Part shown: piece after piece, positions 1 through 20,500 of the stretch
How positions within the stretch are numbered: the stretch's first letter is position 1
Layout: each line of letters begins with the position of its first letter
Assembly: GCA_036583965.1 (NCBI GenBank)
Contig: JAZBQD010000009.1
Coordinates: 6,594,508 to 6,658,507 of the forward strand
DNA length: 64,000 nt
Direction of reading: 5' to 3'
Source of the DNA: Prunella strophiata
Lineage: Eukaryota > Chordata > Aves > Passeriformes > Prunellidae
Notes under the pieces: generated by a model
Databases searched by the model: none
Seen by the model: the letters and a program-made list of their open reading frames with translations, nothing else
Told to the model about the DNA's origin: nothing
Position numbers and translations under genes: made by a program

Positions 1-168
1 TCTGTGCCTGCCCTGCTCCATCCCCACTGGCCAGTGCCCGGGCTCTGTGCTGCACCAGGGGCTCCTGCTGGCCTGGGGATGGGTGTGAGGTCTCCTTGCC
101 ACTTTTGGGGGCACAGTTTGGGGCACTCTGCATGTGTGAGGTGCTTATGGGCTTTCCCTCCTCCCTAG

Positions 169-8485
<8,317 letters not shown>

Positions 8486-8900
8486 GGCTGCCGCCGGATG
8501 CTGCTCGTTTCCCCGCGCCGTTTATATTTAATTAACAAACTTGTACATAACGGACTCTTTTGTATAAATGAAGCTATTTTCTTCTTCTCCGAACAGAAAA
8601 AGAAACCAGGGCACAAAGAATTTGATGTTACAGATTTAAAAATATAATATATATGTAAACATATATATATATTTCACATCATTTTGAAAGGGGCACAAGG
8701 AAAGACTCAGCGACTTTTTTTTTTTTTTTCTCTCCCTGATCTTGTCGGTGGTTTTAAAAAAGGAACGTCTCCGAGACATTGCATGCTATTTTACTGTTCT
8801 GAAAACAGCAGGAGTTGCTTCAATTTGCAAATGCTTATGTGTTAATACCTTTTTCTATGAAAAAAAACCCAGCGCTGTGTGCAATAAAGGTTATGTTTAT
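8486..8900 (+). terminator. DSCAML1: DSCAML1 3' UTR and likely poly(A) signal
   Basis: AT-rich sequence follows the stop codon, including a T-run near 8717-8730. A canonical AATAAA lies at 8883-8888 and is followed by a GT-rich stretch (GTTTGTGAAG), which suits cleavage near 8905. A longer UTR using a further signal is possible; none is obvious before 10.4 kb. Confidence 0.55.
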
Positions 8901-10700
8901 ACATGGGGCGTTTGTGAAGTGAGCAGGGAATTAGGCAGAGCAGGGCTGGGGCAGGACAGGGCAGGAGGATGGAGAGGGAACAGCCCAGGGCAGCCAGAGT
9001 ACAGAAATACAAGGACAAAGTGTTGAATATTAAAGAATAATATGGCATGTAGCCACCTGCAGAGCTGTGGGGCAGCAGGAGGGTCAGGAACTGGAGCAGG
9101 GTCCTGGGAATGGTTCCATGGAGCAGGGAGGACCAGAGTGTGCCATGGCACTGAGAGAACAGTACCAAGTTCAGCTCTAGCCCAGGATAACCACAGTGCC
9201 AAACAGGAATCCTGGTCCACCTCGTCCAGAGGGGTGAACAGCTGCCCAGACCCTCGTGAGCCAGCTCTGGCAGCTCATGGTAAGTGCAAGGTGGCTCCAG
9301 CATCGGATCCAGCATCCAGCGAGGCACAGCAGCTCCTCCAAGCAGGGTCTTGCTCCCTGGGATGTGTCCCAGCCCCACCTGGGAGCAGGAGAAGGAGCAC
9401 AGCTGTCCTTGGTCACGCTGGGACTCGTGGTGGTGAATCCAGCACAGCCTGGAGCCCGGGGAATCCAGCACAGAGCCCTGATTGTGGTGTCTGCCTCCCT
9501 GAGTCCTGGTGAATCATGGCTCAGGGCAGCACAGCGCTGCCCAGGTGCCCCAGGACACGGGGCAGCACAGAGAACCACAGTGAGACCCAGCACTGCCTCA
9601 CCCTGTAATTTGTTCTTATTTCCCCCTTAGTTTTCACCACCAGCTACACAAATATCAGACCCAAGAAATGCTGATGTACTTACCCCCCTTCATACAAGGT
9701 TGTGAAAGTAAAAGCCCAGGGCTGCCAGCCTTCCTTACCTGCTCCAAAACCAAAAAACAGCTGACTCTTGTTTTAGTTACCCAAAGTAGAACTTCCCCTT
9801 TCTGAGGAGCTTCTGGTGCTGTCTGAGGTGTAATTAATTAACTAACTGCACTTTCATTTCCTTTTTTCCTATAATTTATAAGCTCAAGTTTTCATTACTT
9901 TCCCATCCATGCTTGCTACCAACTGGTTCCAGCTCTTTCCTTACAAGCAGATCCATTTCCTATTTTAGCCCAAAGCAGTTGAGAATCAACACACAGATTT
10001 ATACCCTTCTCTCTCTCTTTTTTTTTTTTTTTTTACTCTTGACAGGATTTAATTCATCAGCTATAATCAAGCACTGCAGAGGTCATTTTTTTCAACCTCT
10101 CTCTCTCCTTGATTTTTTTTTTTTTTTAATTGGAGTACCCAAATTAAAATGGCATGCAAATACAGTGATGTTACTGCAGCTTCCACGTGCAGCTCTGCAG
10201 TGCCCTTCCCAGCCTGCTGGCACACTGGCCAGCAGATCCTCCTTTGCCATCTGGTTCTTCCTAACTAAGGTAACTCCTGGAATCCTGCAGAGCAGGAAGC
10301 GCCTTGCCCAGAGCCTGGCAGCTGTTCACCTCTGGGGCTTGAGGAACAAGCTGCTAAGACAATTTCTTGTGCCCATTTTTTATAATTTTTGGCCATTAGT
10401 CAGGTACCACTCAGAGCCAACCTCTGTCAAGGAAGATCTCATATAGAGAGGGGCAGCCAGGCTGGTGGGGAGGCATCAGAGCACATAACATTTATAAACC
10501 ATTACATAACACAGGTTTTAAAGAAAACCAAGTGCCCAGCCCTTAAACCAGGGTCACAGCCAGGCAGCACCTCCAAAATACCAACCCCAGGCTTAGAATA
10601 GAAATAGAAGGGGAAAATAGAATTAAAAATAGAAGAGGCAAGAAAAGGCAAGCGTATTCAGCTGTGAGAGTAAGCAGATTAGCAAGATAAAAAGAGGAAC
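8901..10700. other. Intergenic region between DSCAML1 and the small minus-strand gene
   Basis: No coding exon is supported here. The segment has T-runs (10020-10034, 10118-10128) and an A/G-rich stretch near 10600-10720. Reading frames up to about 200 codons occur but show no splice-consistent or family-like sequence. Confidence 0.5.
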
Positions 10701-10723
10701 AGATTAACAGAGATTAATACAAG

Positions 10724-10729
10724 TTTATT
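10724..10729 (-). terminator. Candidate poly(A) signal of the small minus-strand gene
   Basis: AATAAA on the minus strand (TTTATT on plus), about 1 kb beyond the TAG at 11722-11724. This implies a 3' UTR of about 1 kb covering 11721 to about 10700. Confidence 0.45.
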
Positions 10730-11721
10730 GGAATTGGCTAGTACAGATTTCCTTCTACATCTCAGCAAGGATTCCCCCCTTCCCTTCCCCAGCAGGCACA
10801 AGCCCTGGCCCTGCACAGTTTAACACAGCACGTGTTTCCAGCAGTCCCCTGTGAGCCCCCACCACCCCCTGCTCCCAGGGAGCCCCCTGCCCTTCACCAC
10901 AGCAGGATGTGAAGGAGAACAGCCCCCTCGGGCCAGGCCAGCCCAGCTCTGCCTTCCAACAGCAGAGAAGAAGCCATCAAGCCCAGAGATGTGCCAGAGG
11001 AGCAGGCCAGGGGGTGGGTGGGCTCCAAGCCCAGCACCAGCAGTGCCAGGGGGCTGCCTTGGGAAGGAAAGTGGGGTCACCCTCAGGACACAGAGTCCCA
11101 CCCAGTGCCTGCTCTGGAACCAGGACACCCCAACCAGTTCTCCCCAAGGAAAGACCAGCTCTCAGCTCACCTCCTGCTCCCCTCCCAGCCTGCAGCACAT
11201 TCCCTTGGCAGTGTCCCACTGCAGGCTGGCCCCTGGCCACCATGCTGGCCACACAGAGCAGGGGACAAAGGCAACTTTTCCAGCCAGCTCCAGAGGCAGA
11301 GTAGGAGGAGGTGGAGGCACAGGGGAGGGTTCTTGGGGTGAAACAAGCCCCAGCTGGGCAGTGACCAGCCTGCACAATCAGACTCTGCTGCTGCAGGACC
11401 CCCACCCACCCACACAGCTGCTGGGGCTCACAGCATCACTCAAGGGCTGGCCAAGGCTCCCAAATGTGCTGTCAGGTCCTGTGCTCTGTCCCCAGCAGCC
11501 CCTCAGCAGCTGTGACCTGGCCCACAAAGTGATGCTGTCTGGGGAAGGACTGAGTAGGACAGAGAACTCCCTGTGAGCACCAACACAAGGACAGAGAACC
11601 TACACCTGCACCAGGAGCTACGTATGGGGGGCAGGTTCACAGTCACCACGGCCCCAAATGTCTCTGGGGTACAGAACAGACAAACAGGAGGGACAGTGCA
11701 GGCCACAGGTGGCTGCTTTGG

Positions 11722-14594
11722 CTACTTCTTCTCCTGCTTCTGCTGCTGGTACCTCCTGAAGTGGGTCTGGATGGTGATGGCTGCCCTCTCAGATAGGTCA
11801 GTGACCTTGTTCTCCTTGCTGGCATCAGGGGTCACGTCACCTGGGGGGGCAACAGAGCATCCCAGTGAGCACAGACAGTGCCAGCAGCCCTGAACAGGCT
11901 CCACAGAGCAGGGCAGGGCTCTGGCATCACCCCCATGGGGTCAGTGACCTCCCCATTGCTCAGACAGGACAGCTGTCCTTGCTGCAGAGCCCATAGCATG
12001 AAGCCACAACTCCTCCAGGGCTCACAGGGACATCTCCAGGGCAGCAGGAGCAGGGAAGGGGAGGCACAGCAAAGCCCAGCCTCCCTGGCAGTGCTAAGCC
12101 CTCTATTTACACAGCTCCAGTCCCCGAAGGCTGCAGCTTCCCCACGTTTAATCACCACGTATGATGCTCACTTACTTTCGCACACACAAATAAGATTAGG
12201 AGCAAAGCCCGGCCCCGCGCAGCAATAAAGCTCTCACGCTGACAAATGGGAGCCCTCCCCACTCCTGCTTAATGTGGCATTAGGGAAGTATTGTGAAATT
12301 CAACAGGAACTGCATCAAAGCCACTCAGCAGTGCTCCTCTAAGCCAGCGTGTCACTGCTAAGCACCCCCCGAGCAGCCATCAGGAATCCTGGGGCCAGAT
12401 GCTGCTGAATAAACTCACCGCTGCCACCTGAACCCATTTCCCTGCACTGCCTAACAGAAACTGCAGAGTAAAAAGATAAATAAAAGGAGGGAGTGGGCTC
12501 CCCCCTGCCCTGCTCAACAAGACACTGCCAGCTGTGAATGCTGCCCAAGGGCACAGGCTGAGGACAGGCACTGCTGGGCACTGGCAGGGTGAGCCCCGGC
12601 TGTGCAGCTCTGCCACAACCTCACCTGCCCGAGGGGCTCAGCCCCTGGCACCCCCAGACCTGCCCCTGTTTGGGGTGAACCCCCAGGCCAGCAGCCAGGC
12701 TGGGCAGAGCTCCTGGGCCGTGAGGAGGGGTGGCATCCCCAGCCCCCACACCCATTATCTCCTCAGCACTGAGAATAGAAGGGCCCAAATCCTCTTTGCT
12801 GAGCACTGCAGAGCCTTGAGGCAAGACCAGAGAGAGGAGGGGGGAGAATGCCAGGTGGTTTCCCCAGAACAAGGAGAAGGGGGCTGTTTTATGGACAGCA
12901 TGACCCCAGCTGTGGCAGGGGGGCAGGTTTCCTGGGAAGAGGGGAGCAGGAGTCTGCACAGACACACATGTGGGGTTATAAATTCAGCCCTGCAGCACTG
13001 GGACCTTCACTGGCTGATAATACACACATTAACAAATATCATCAAATAACCCTTAATAATGTCACAGACACATTTGTGGAAGGAGAAAGAGGCCAAGAAG
13101 GATGCAGGAATTGCAACACCTGCCCTTCTGCTGCATCCTAGTCCCAGCCATGAGTTCCACCCATTCCTTGTGTTGATTATGGGTTTTTTCCTGCCTCCCT
13201 GCCTGTTCCACACTCACCTTTCTCTCCAGAAAGCGAGTAGATGCTGTTGTGTCTGGAGTTCCTGCCTCTCTAGAAAGGAAGAGAAATAAAAGAAAAGTTA
13301 GTTTATCCCAGGCAGTGAGGGCAGTCCCTTTCAGGCCAGCCAGGAACCCTTCCACTCTCCATTCCCTTTAGGAATCTGGAACATGCTTACTGTTGTTCCC
13401 TTAAAGAGCACTGATTAATTAATCTGCATTTATGAAATGACCTCCAAGGAGAGGCAGGAAATAGATTTGCATCCAAACTCAGAGCTGTGAGATGCTGCAG
13501 TCCATGGATGGATGTTGGCACAGGCTATCCTCACTGGATCTGCATTTCAAACCAGTAAGGAGACAGCCCCTACACCATGAACCTGCAGCTCCTGGGCTGC
13601 CAGGTCTTCCAGGGGATATTTCCATTTCTAGAAATAAGCTTGAATTTGTCTGCAAATACCTCTCCAACATTTTCCAGCTTACCCTACCCTCCTGGCGTTA
13701 CATTTCCCCCTTGCCTACACCTCCAGGCTGCCTGGCTCACAGCTGCCCCTGCAGCAGCACTGCCATCCCCTGAGCCAGCTGTCCTGGTATTGCCAGCAGC
13801 CCTCACCTTGCTGGGCTGGGCAGTGCCAGCAGCCCTCACCTGGCTGTCTCAGCAGTGCCAACAGCCCTCACCTCACTGTCCCAGCAGTGTCACCAGCCCT
13901 CACCTCCCTGTGCTGGCAGTGCCAGCAGCCCTCACCTCACTGTCTCATCAGCCCTCACCTGGCTGTGCTGGCAGTGCCATCAGCCCTCACCTCACTGTCC
14001 CAGCAGCTCTCACCTGGCTGTCTCAGCAGTGCCAGCAGCCCTCACCTCGCTGTCCCAGCAGCTCTCACCTCCCTGTGCTGGCAGTGCCAGCAGCCCTCAC
14101 CTGGCTGTGCTGGCAGTGCCAGCAGCCCTCACCTCGCTGTCCCAGCAGCTCTCACCTCACTGTCGCGGCTGGTGCGGCGGCTCTGGGACACGCACTGGAT
14201 CTGCCAGGGCAGGGGCTGGTACACCAGGTAAGGCAGGGGCTCCTCACGGAACAGGTTGGTCCCCAGCTGCACACAGGGAAGGTTTTCCAGCAGGAAACAG
14301 GAGAGGAAGAGGAACAGAAAGAGCTGCTCAGCCATTCAGCACCAGAGCTCCCAGCCCTCCCCAGCCGCTCACCGTGGTGACACCGACCCCACAGAGCTCC
14401 CAGCCCTCCTGCCCGGGGTGCTTCAGGAGGCACAGAGGCCATGCCCAGCAGGAACTGCTGCCTCCTGTCCCTGCCCCAGCAGAGAGCAGCCCCAGGCAGG
14501 TGAGAGCAGCACTGCAGCAACAGGAGCTGGGCACACTCACCTGTCTGACCACCCTCACCACAAAGAACAGCGCTGTCATCAGGGTGCCCAGCAT
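11722..14594 (-). CDS. Unnamed small membrane-type protein with a PCP4-like IQ motif (four exons, about 111 aa)
   Basis: I do not recognise this gene. Coding exons: 14594-14541, 14266-14156, 13269-13218, 11840-11722. Every junction is GT-AG and phases agree (0, 0, 1), leaving one open frame of 111 codons and a TAG at 11724-11722. Residues 1-16 (MLGTLMTALFFVVRVV) are hydrophobic: a signal anchor or signal peptide. Then come a Pro/aromatic part (PLPYLVYQPLPW), an Arg/Ser-rich part (SRRTSRDSERGRNSRHNS), and a C-terminal IQ motif (ERAAITIQTHFRRYQQQK, Gln at about 97) resembling the calmodulin-binding end of PCP4/PCP4L1. Start: ATG at 14594 in good context (GCCATGC); a further 5' exon cannot be excluded. 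It lies between CEP164 and DSCAML1, where I recall no human coding gene. Calmodulin binding is inferred from the motif only. Confidence 0.62.
13795..14155. repeat. About 33-bp minisatellite carrying copies of a 5' splice site
   Basis: About a dozen units of the form AGCAGCCCTCACCTGGCTGT plus GCTGGCAGTGCC. On the minus strand each unit contains AGGTGAGGGC or AGGTGAGAGC, the same sequence as the donor of exon 2 of the small gene (GACAGTGAG|GTGAGAGC, exon end 14156). The array starts directly at that exon boundary, so it looks like serial duplication of the exon end and donor. Confidence 0.85.
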
Positions 14595-17576
14595 GGCCAG
14601 GGCTCTGGGGGCTCCCTCAGCCCGGGAGCTCTGGAGCAGCACAGCAGGATCTCCACCAGCCAGCACTGAGCTGTGCCCCTCGGGCAGGCAGAGGCCAAGC
14701 CCCTTAATGAGCTTACAGCCCTGCTCAGCTCGCTGGAGTAATCAGGCCCTGCCCTTTTGCTCTTCTAATCGCTGAGTTTCTCCAACAGACACAGGGCTGG
14801 CATTCCAGGAAAGGCAAATCCTCTGCTCCATCACAGGCAGGACAGACAGACAGCCCAGCCCAGCTTGGGGTCACATCTGCCCCATGGAGACCCATCTCAG
14901 CAGGGTCACAGCACACCCAGGGGGATCCCACACTCCAGCTGGGATTGGGGATGTCTCAGAACAGCCCTGAACTGCTCAGCAGTGGGGTGGGAGACTCTGT
15001 CCCCAGCAGTGCCTGCCTGGACAGCGTGTGCTGCCTCCAGAGCTCCTCCAGCAGCTCTTATCCAGCTCTCCAGAGGGCAAAGACACACCAGTGCAGCTCA
15101 GGCACAGCAGCAGCTGGGGCAAGAAAGCCTGGTGGTGGTTTGTTTTCTTTTTAAGGATGAAACTATCAGCCTCCACTTGTGCACAAGCAGCTGATGCACA
15201 CCCTGCTCCCCCTGGGCCTCAGCAGCTCCCACAGGCTGCTGGCAGGAGGCGAGCAGGAGATGGGAGAAGAGAAGAGCACGTCACCAACCCTCCCTAACTC
15301 CTGGTGAGAGTGTTACTCAGCCATCCCAGCAGCACCCAGCACGCTGCTGGAGCTACTCCTGGCTGCTCCCAAACCCATGGGAAGCCAGCAGCCACAGCCA
15401 ACCTGCAGTGAGACATCTTTCACAGATCCCAGGCTGCCAGAGTGACGCCTTGTTTTCATTTTGTAGTTTTGGTTTTCAGCTTTCTTCTCTCTGCCTCTGC
15501 ATTTGCTACTCTGTCCAGATACTTAAAAGAATAATGGTAACAAAGCCACAGTAAGCTTAAGTGGTCTTGGGAACTGCCAGAAATGACCTTGACAAGACAA
15601 AACATGAGAGAGCCCAGAGACAAGGGGAGATGTGAGAGGTAAGTACAGCTGGATACCCAGCTACAACAAAACAGAGTGACAACCACCACCATCATACAAA
15701 ACAGACTCATGTTGATTTAATTTATACAAAACCAGATACAGCTGCTATCCGGGGTTTTAACAGGAAAAAGGAGCATGTTTCAAAGCAAGTTATTGTTAAA
15801 AAACTGGCATTTCCCTGCACCATTAATGCATGCTTCTCCCAAAACACAGAATGGACTCAGTGATATGGCTTTGGCCACAGCAACCACAACTGTGGAGTGC
15901 CTTCTAAACCCCTGACTGGAAGCACTGCCATGTGTCCTCTGAGAATGCAGTAAACTAAAAGCAAAATCCCTCCAGGAAGGGGTTTGTGCAATCCAACAGC
16001 AGATGGGATACCCGTGTTTTCACCCCTCCTTTCCTAGGAAGGAATAAGGCTCTTGAGTAATTACAAAATTCTACAAAAACAGCAAGGAAAAATAAAATAA
16101 ATACATTCTAAAGAGTTTCAAAATGATGATCATCAAAAATATATTTCTATTGGCATGTAAACATCCCCGTGCCAGGCTGATGGTGCGCACGCTGCGCCCA
16201 GGGAGCAGAGCAGGGGCTCCCCCCACTGCCCACCCTCACCACCCGAGGGGCTCTCACAGCACGGGGGGCTGGGGCAGCAGCCTCAGAGCCTCCCCCCAGC
16301 AGCTGTCTCAGGAGAATGGCTTTGAAGATGGCTTCTCACAGATGGGCTCCCTTCAAGTGCAGCGTCCTCGTCAGCCAGAACGGGCGGGTGGCTCGGCAGC
16401 TTTTTAAAGCATAAAATATTTAGAGTCAGCTCGGAGGAAATACTGACAAAGACAACCAAACAGCACGTTCCCATCAAAGCCTGGCTCCTCCCTGCTGGGG
16501 AGAGTGAAACCCCTCCCAGTCCCAAACATCCCAGCAGGCTGGGATAGCCTCTGGATGTGGCCTTTCCAGAGGAACAGCATAGCACCTGGTGAGCAAAGCC
16601 ATGAGCCACTGTGAGGTCCAGCAGCTGCCCATCCCAACTCCTCAGCCACCCTCCAGCCTTCCCCCACCCCTGCTCTCCTGGGATCCCTGTGGAGCTGCTG
16701 CAGGAGCAGCAATTCCAGGCTCCAGGATTTCTGGCAGGGGCTCCCCAGCCCCGTGCATGGAAAGAGGTCCCAGCTGCTGGGCTGGGCTCTGGATCCCTCT
16801 CCCCAGGGCATGGAGGATGCAGGTGGGGCTGTCCCAGCAGCCACAGGAGCTCCTCAGCCGTGCCTGCAGACCCTCCCCATGTCCTGCCACCATCCCTGCT
16901 CCTGCTGCCATCACAGGGGACAGAGCTGCAGCAGCTGCTTTGCAGCACAGCTCTGGCCAGCCTGGTGTGAGAGGAGCAGGGAGGGCTTGTCCAGATCTAC
17001 CACTCTTGGCTCAGCTCCTACTGCTTCCACCCCAAACAAGCAGAACACTCCCCAAGAGCCAGAAGGTGCCATCCCCTGATTTCACCCCCAGACTCCACAG
17101 CCATCCCACTCCTCCCACGTGCCAGAGGCCACCTGGCATGGCCCACCTGCCACCAAGCATTTGCTGGGCATCAGGGCAGGCTCATTTCCTGACACATTTC
17201 CTCCAGCAGAGCCTCAGATGGATTCACATCCTCCCCCTTGACCAGTTACTCAAAAGTCCTCAGTGATTCACAGCTCTGCCTTTGCCATTGCTGGAATACT
17301 AATGAGGGAAATGTTGATTTATGGAAGCCCTGATATGTCACTGCTGGATTAAACAGTCTATAAAGTATATTTGGACACATTACAGGATTAGAAGAACCCG
17401 CCTGGGAAGTTCTCTTCCTCCTTCCTCCACTCTCTTGCAAAAACACCCAGTTTCAAGGACGGGGCACACAGACAGTGGAGGTGCCAGGGTGGGCATCCCC
17501 AAAACCCAACCCACCATGGGGAGACTGCAGAGAGCCCCCTGACCCTCCCTGCAGAGAGGGAGGCTTTTCCCACCTT
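14595..17576. other. Region between CEP164 stop and the small gene
   Basis: This should hold the CEP164 3' UTR (minus strand from 17576) and the promoter or 5' UTR of the small gene. The only poly(A)-like word I found for CEP164 is a minus-strand ATTAAA at 15721-15716, which is weak support. No further coding exon is recognised. Confidence 0.4.
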
Positions 17577-20500
17577 TCAGTAGTGGTACACCTTGATCTC
17601 TCTGTTTTCATCCAGTCCCAGCTGGAGGAGGCTGGGGCTGCTGCCTGGGGGCTTCTGTGCCCGTGGGGAGAGAGGTCTGACAGCTGGGTGAAGGAAAAGC
17701 CTGGCTCACAGCAGGAATCAGCCCAGACAGGACAGCTACCAGGTACTGAGCCAGCCCAGTGCACACAGGCTGTATTTAGCCTGCTGCAGCCCAGTCAAAT
17801 GGAATTAGAGGGGGATTAGGGAATTCAGAGGCACACCACGCTCAGGGCAGCACAGAGCCCACTGGGGATTTGCTGCTAATATCAGTGTACACTGAGGAGA
17901 CACCCACAGCCCCAGCACAAGGCTGGTACCACACAGCCTGGGAGTGTCCCTGCTCACAGCACAGAGAGGTCTTGTCCCCTAGACCCAGCCCTGTGCCACA
18001 AGATTCCTCAAAACAGAGCTGGAGAGAGCTCTGGGGGGAGCCCAGCCCTCCCTGCCCCACCACGTGCCCTCCCACGTGCCCAGTCACACCTCCAGGTGCC
18101 CTCAGCTCCTCCCAGGCTGCTCAGCAGGGCCTGCCCGTGCTAAGGGCTCCATCCAGGGCACCAGGAGCAGCCCTGCAAAGCCAGACCCCCTCCCTGCCCA
18201 CCCCATCCTCCACCCTGCACTGTTTGCTCCATACTTTTAAATCCTCTCATTCCCAGCTCAAACTGCTCCTCTGCAGCTGAGCAGCATCACCAAAGAGCAT
18301 CACAACACAGGGAAAGGAAGGGGAACCTCCTCAGCCAGGTACAGCTCAGAGAGCAGCACACAGATCACTCCTGCTCCATCTGCCAAACACCTCTGCAGAA
18401 CCAGGCACTGCAACAGAGGCCAAGGCCTGGGAATTGCTGCTCAGTTCTTCATTTCACACCCCTCCTGCCACCCTCCTCCCACCTTCTGCAGGAAGCAGGA
18501 ATGCAGTTAAAGACCAGACCCAGGTAAAAGATACACTTTGGAATCCTTCTTGAAGCCTTCCAGCCACTTCTTGTTGCTCTCAATCATCCCCTCAATATTC
18601 CTTGTCTCTGGCTCGCTGACCTTGGAATGCTGGAAGAGCCTGATTTGTTCACTGTGGCAGAGAGAGAGACAGGGTAAGTGGGGAAAAAAAGAGGTCTGGG
18701 AAGAAATTATCCCAGAGATGAGAAAGTGATGGGCTGCTGAAGAAAAAAACACCTCCTCTAATACATATACTGATAGTTTTCTACTTAATAAGTAGTTCAT
18801 AGTAATTATCAAATGGTAATCTACTTGCTACATGAGAAGTGACCTAATAATGAGTGCAGAGGAGCAAAGCAGCACAGTGGAAGACCTCAAGGAGGAGGAA
18901 GGCTCTTACTCTGCAGGGACATAGCCCAGCCTGCTGTCCAGAGGCACAGGAGTCCCCCCGAGCGACGAGAGCCCCCCTGCAAAACAGACAAACACAGAGC
19001 CCCAAAATGCACATTTCTGGGAGTGTCTGCTCCCCTGCACCACCCACCCCCTGTCCCCACAAGGACTCCAGATGGAGATCCCTGTGTGCCACGGGGAGGG
19101 GGCTCCCAGTGGGGAGGGCTGGCTCCTCTCTTTTGCTGCTTCCTTGGGTATTAAAGAGCAGGAAGAGAGGAGCAGCCACATGCTGCACTCCTGCAGTGAG
19201 CTCCTCATCCCTTATCCCCTTAGCACCCTCCCTACCAGCAGCACCAGTGCACCCACCCTCCCCAGCACTGGGAGCCTGAGACAAAATCAGAAGTTGCAGG
19301 CAGCAGGGCAGGTGGAATAAGGCCAGGAGACTCACCTGGGAAATACCTGTGCCATTTCTCTGCCAGCATGTTGTCCACTGACTGCCCTGAGGTGGAATAA
19401 CTGGAGCTGGGCCTGCTGCTCTGGGCCCACTGGTCCAGGGGGGACACCCTGGGGGGGTTCCCCAGGGAGCTGCCCCCCCCCAGGCCTGCCAAGGAGGGGT
19501 AGGTGGGAAGAGGGATGCCCTCGTGGGCTGTGGAGGTGAGGAGAGGGGACTGGTGCTGGCTCAGGGAGTCCAGGAGCCCCAGGACCCCGTTCAGCTCACT
19601 GGTGATGCCCTGCACAGCCTCCCTCAGGTGCTGGATCTTGTCCTGCTGGAGGACAGGCCAGAAATCCATTCTCAAGTCAGCTGAAGGAAGAAAGGGGAAG
19701 AAAGGGATCATAGACAAGCCCTGACAAGGGCAGCCAGTGTGCAAGCAAGCCAACCCTCCTGCCTGCCTGCCCTTCTTCCCCCAGCACAACCCCAGGCAAC
19801 CAAAGCCCAAGAGAAAGCAGGAGCAGCAGAGGGAATGGCAGCAGCTTCTCCTGCCATAATGTGAGGAAGGGGAAGCCCAGACTCCTGCAGAAGAGCAATA
19901 CAGATCTGCAGGATCAGAGGGAAATCAGAGAGATTTTATAATCCACAGAGATTTAAAAGGCAGGCTCACTCACAGATCCCATCCCTCTTATCTGCCACTA
20001 CAGGCAGGAAACAAGTTTCTGCAATCAGGTGTGGAACCCAGAGCAGTCCCAGACCTGCCTTGGACAGAGCTGAGCACAAATGAGAACAGGGACATCAGAG
20101 AGGTGAGAGGGAAAGGCAGAACAAGGCCTGGAGCCTCCCACGTTGGGCACTTACATCTAGAGTGGCCCAGATTCACACTGGACGTGCTGTTTGTGTCCTC
20201 AGAGGAGCTCAGATCAAACGTCACCACCTTCTTGCAGGCAAAACTCTTCAGTGTATCCTCATCTGAGAGCTGGTCAGGAGCAGGAAAACAATGCCAGTAA
20301 AACCTGCTGCATCATCCCTGGAACATAAAAGCTACTGGAAATCTGCCTACAGCTTGTCTACAGAGCTGGGCTGCAGTCAGGCACAGGTCAAGTGAAGGCA
20401 AACTTGTCTCCAGCCCCTGACAGCAAAGGCTGAATGTCCAGAGACTGCTTTGGCTCTCCAAGTGCAAGAGGCCAAGCCCAGCAGCCACGTGAAGCAGCCC

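Noticed and set aside
13577..14775. Plus-strand frames of 250-300 codons rich in Ser, Leu, Pro and Gln
   Set aside because: They arise from the 33-bp minisatellite and run antisense to the spliced small gene; no splice signals or start context support them.
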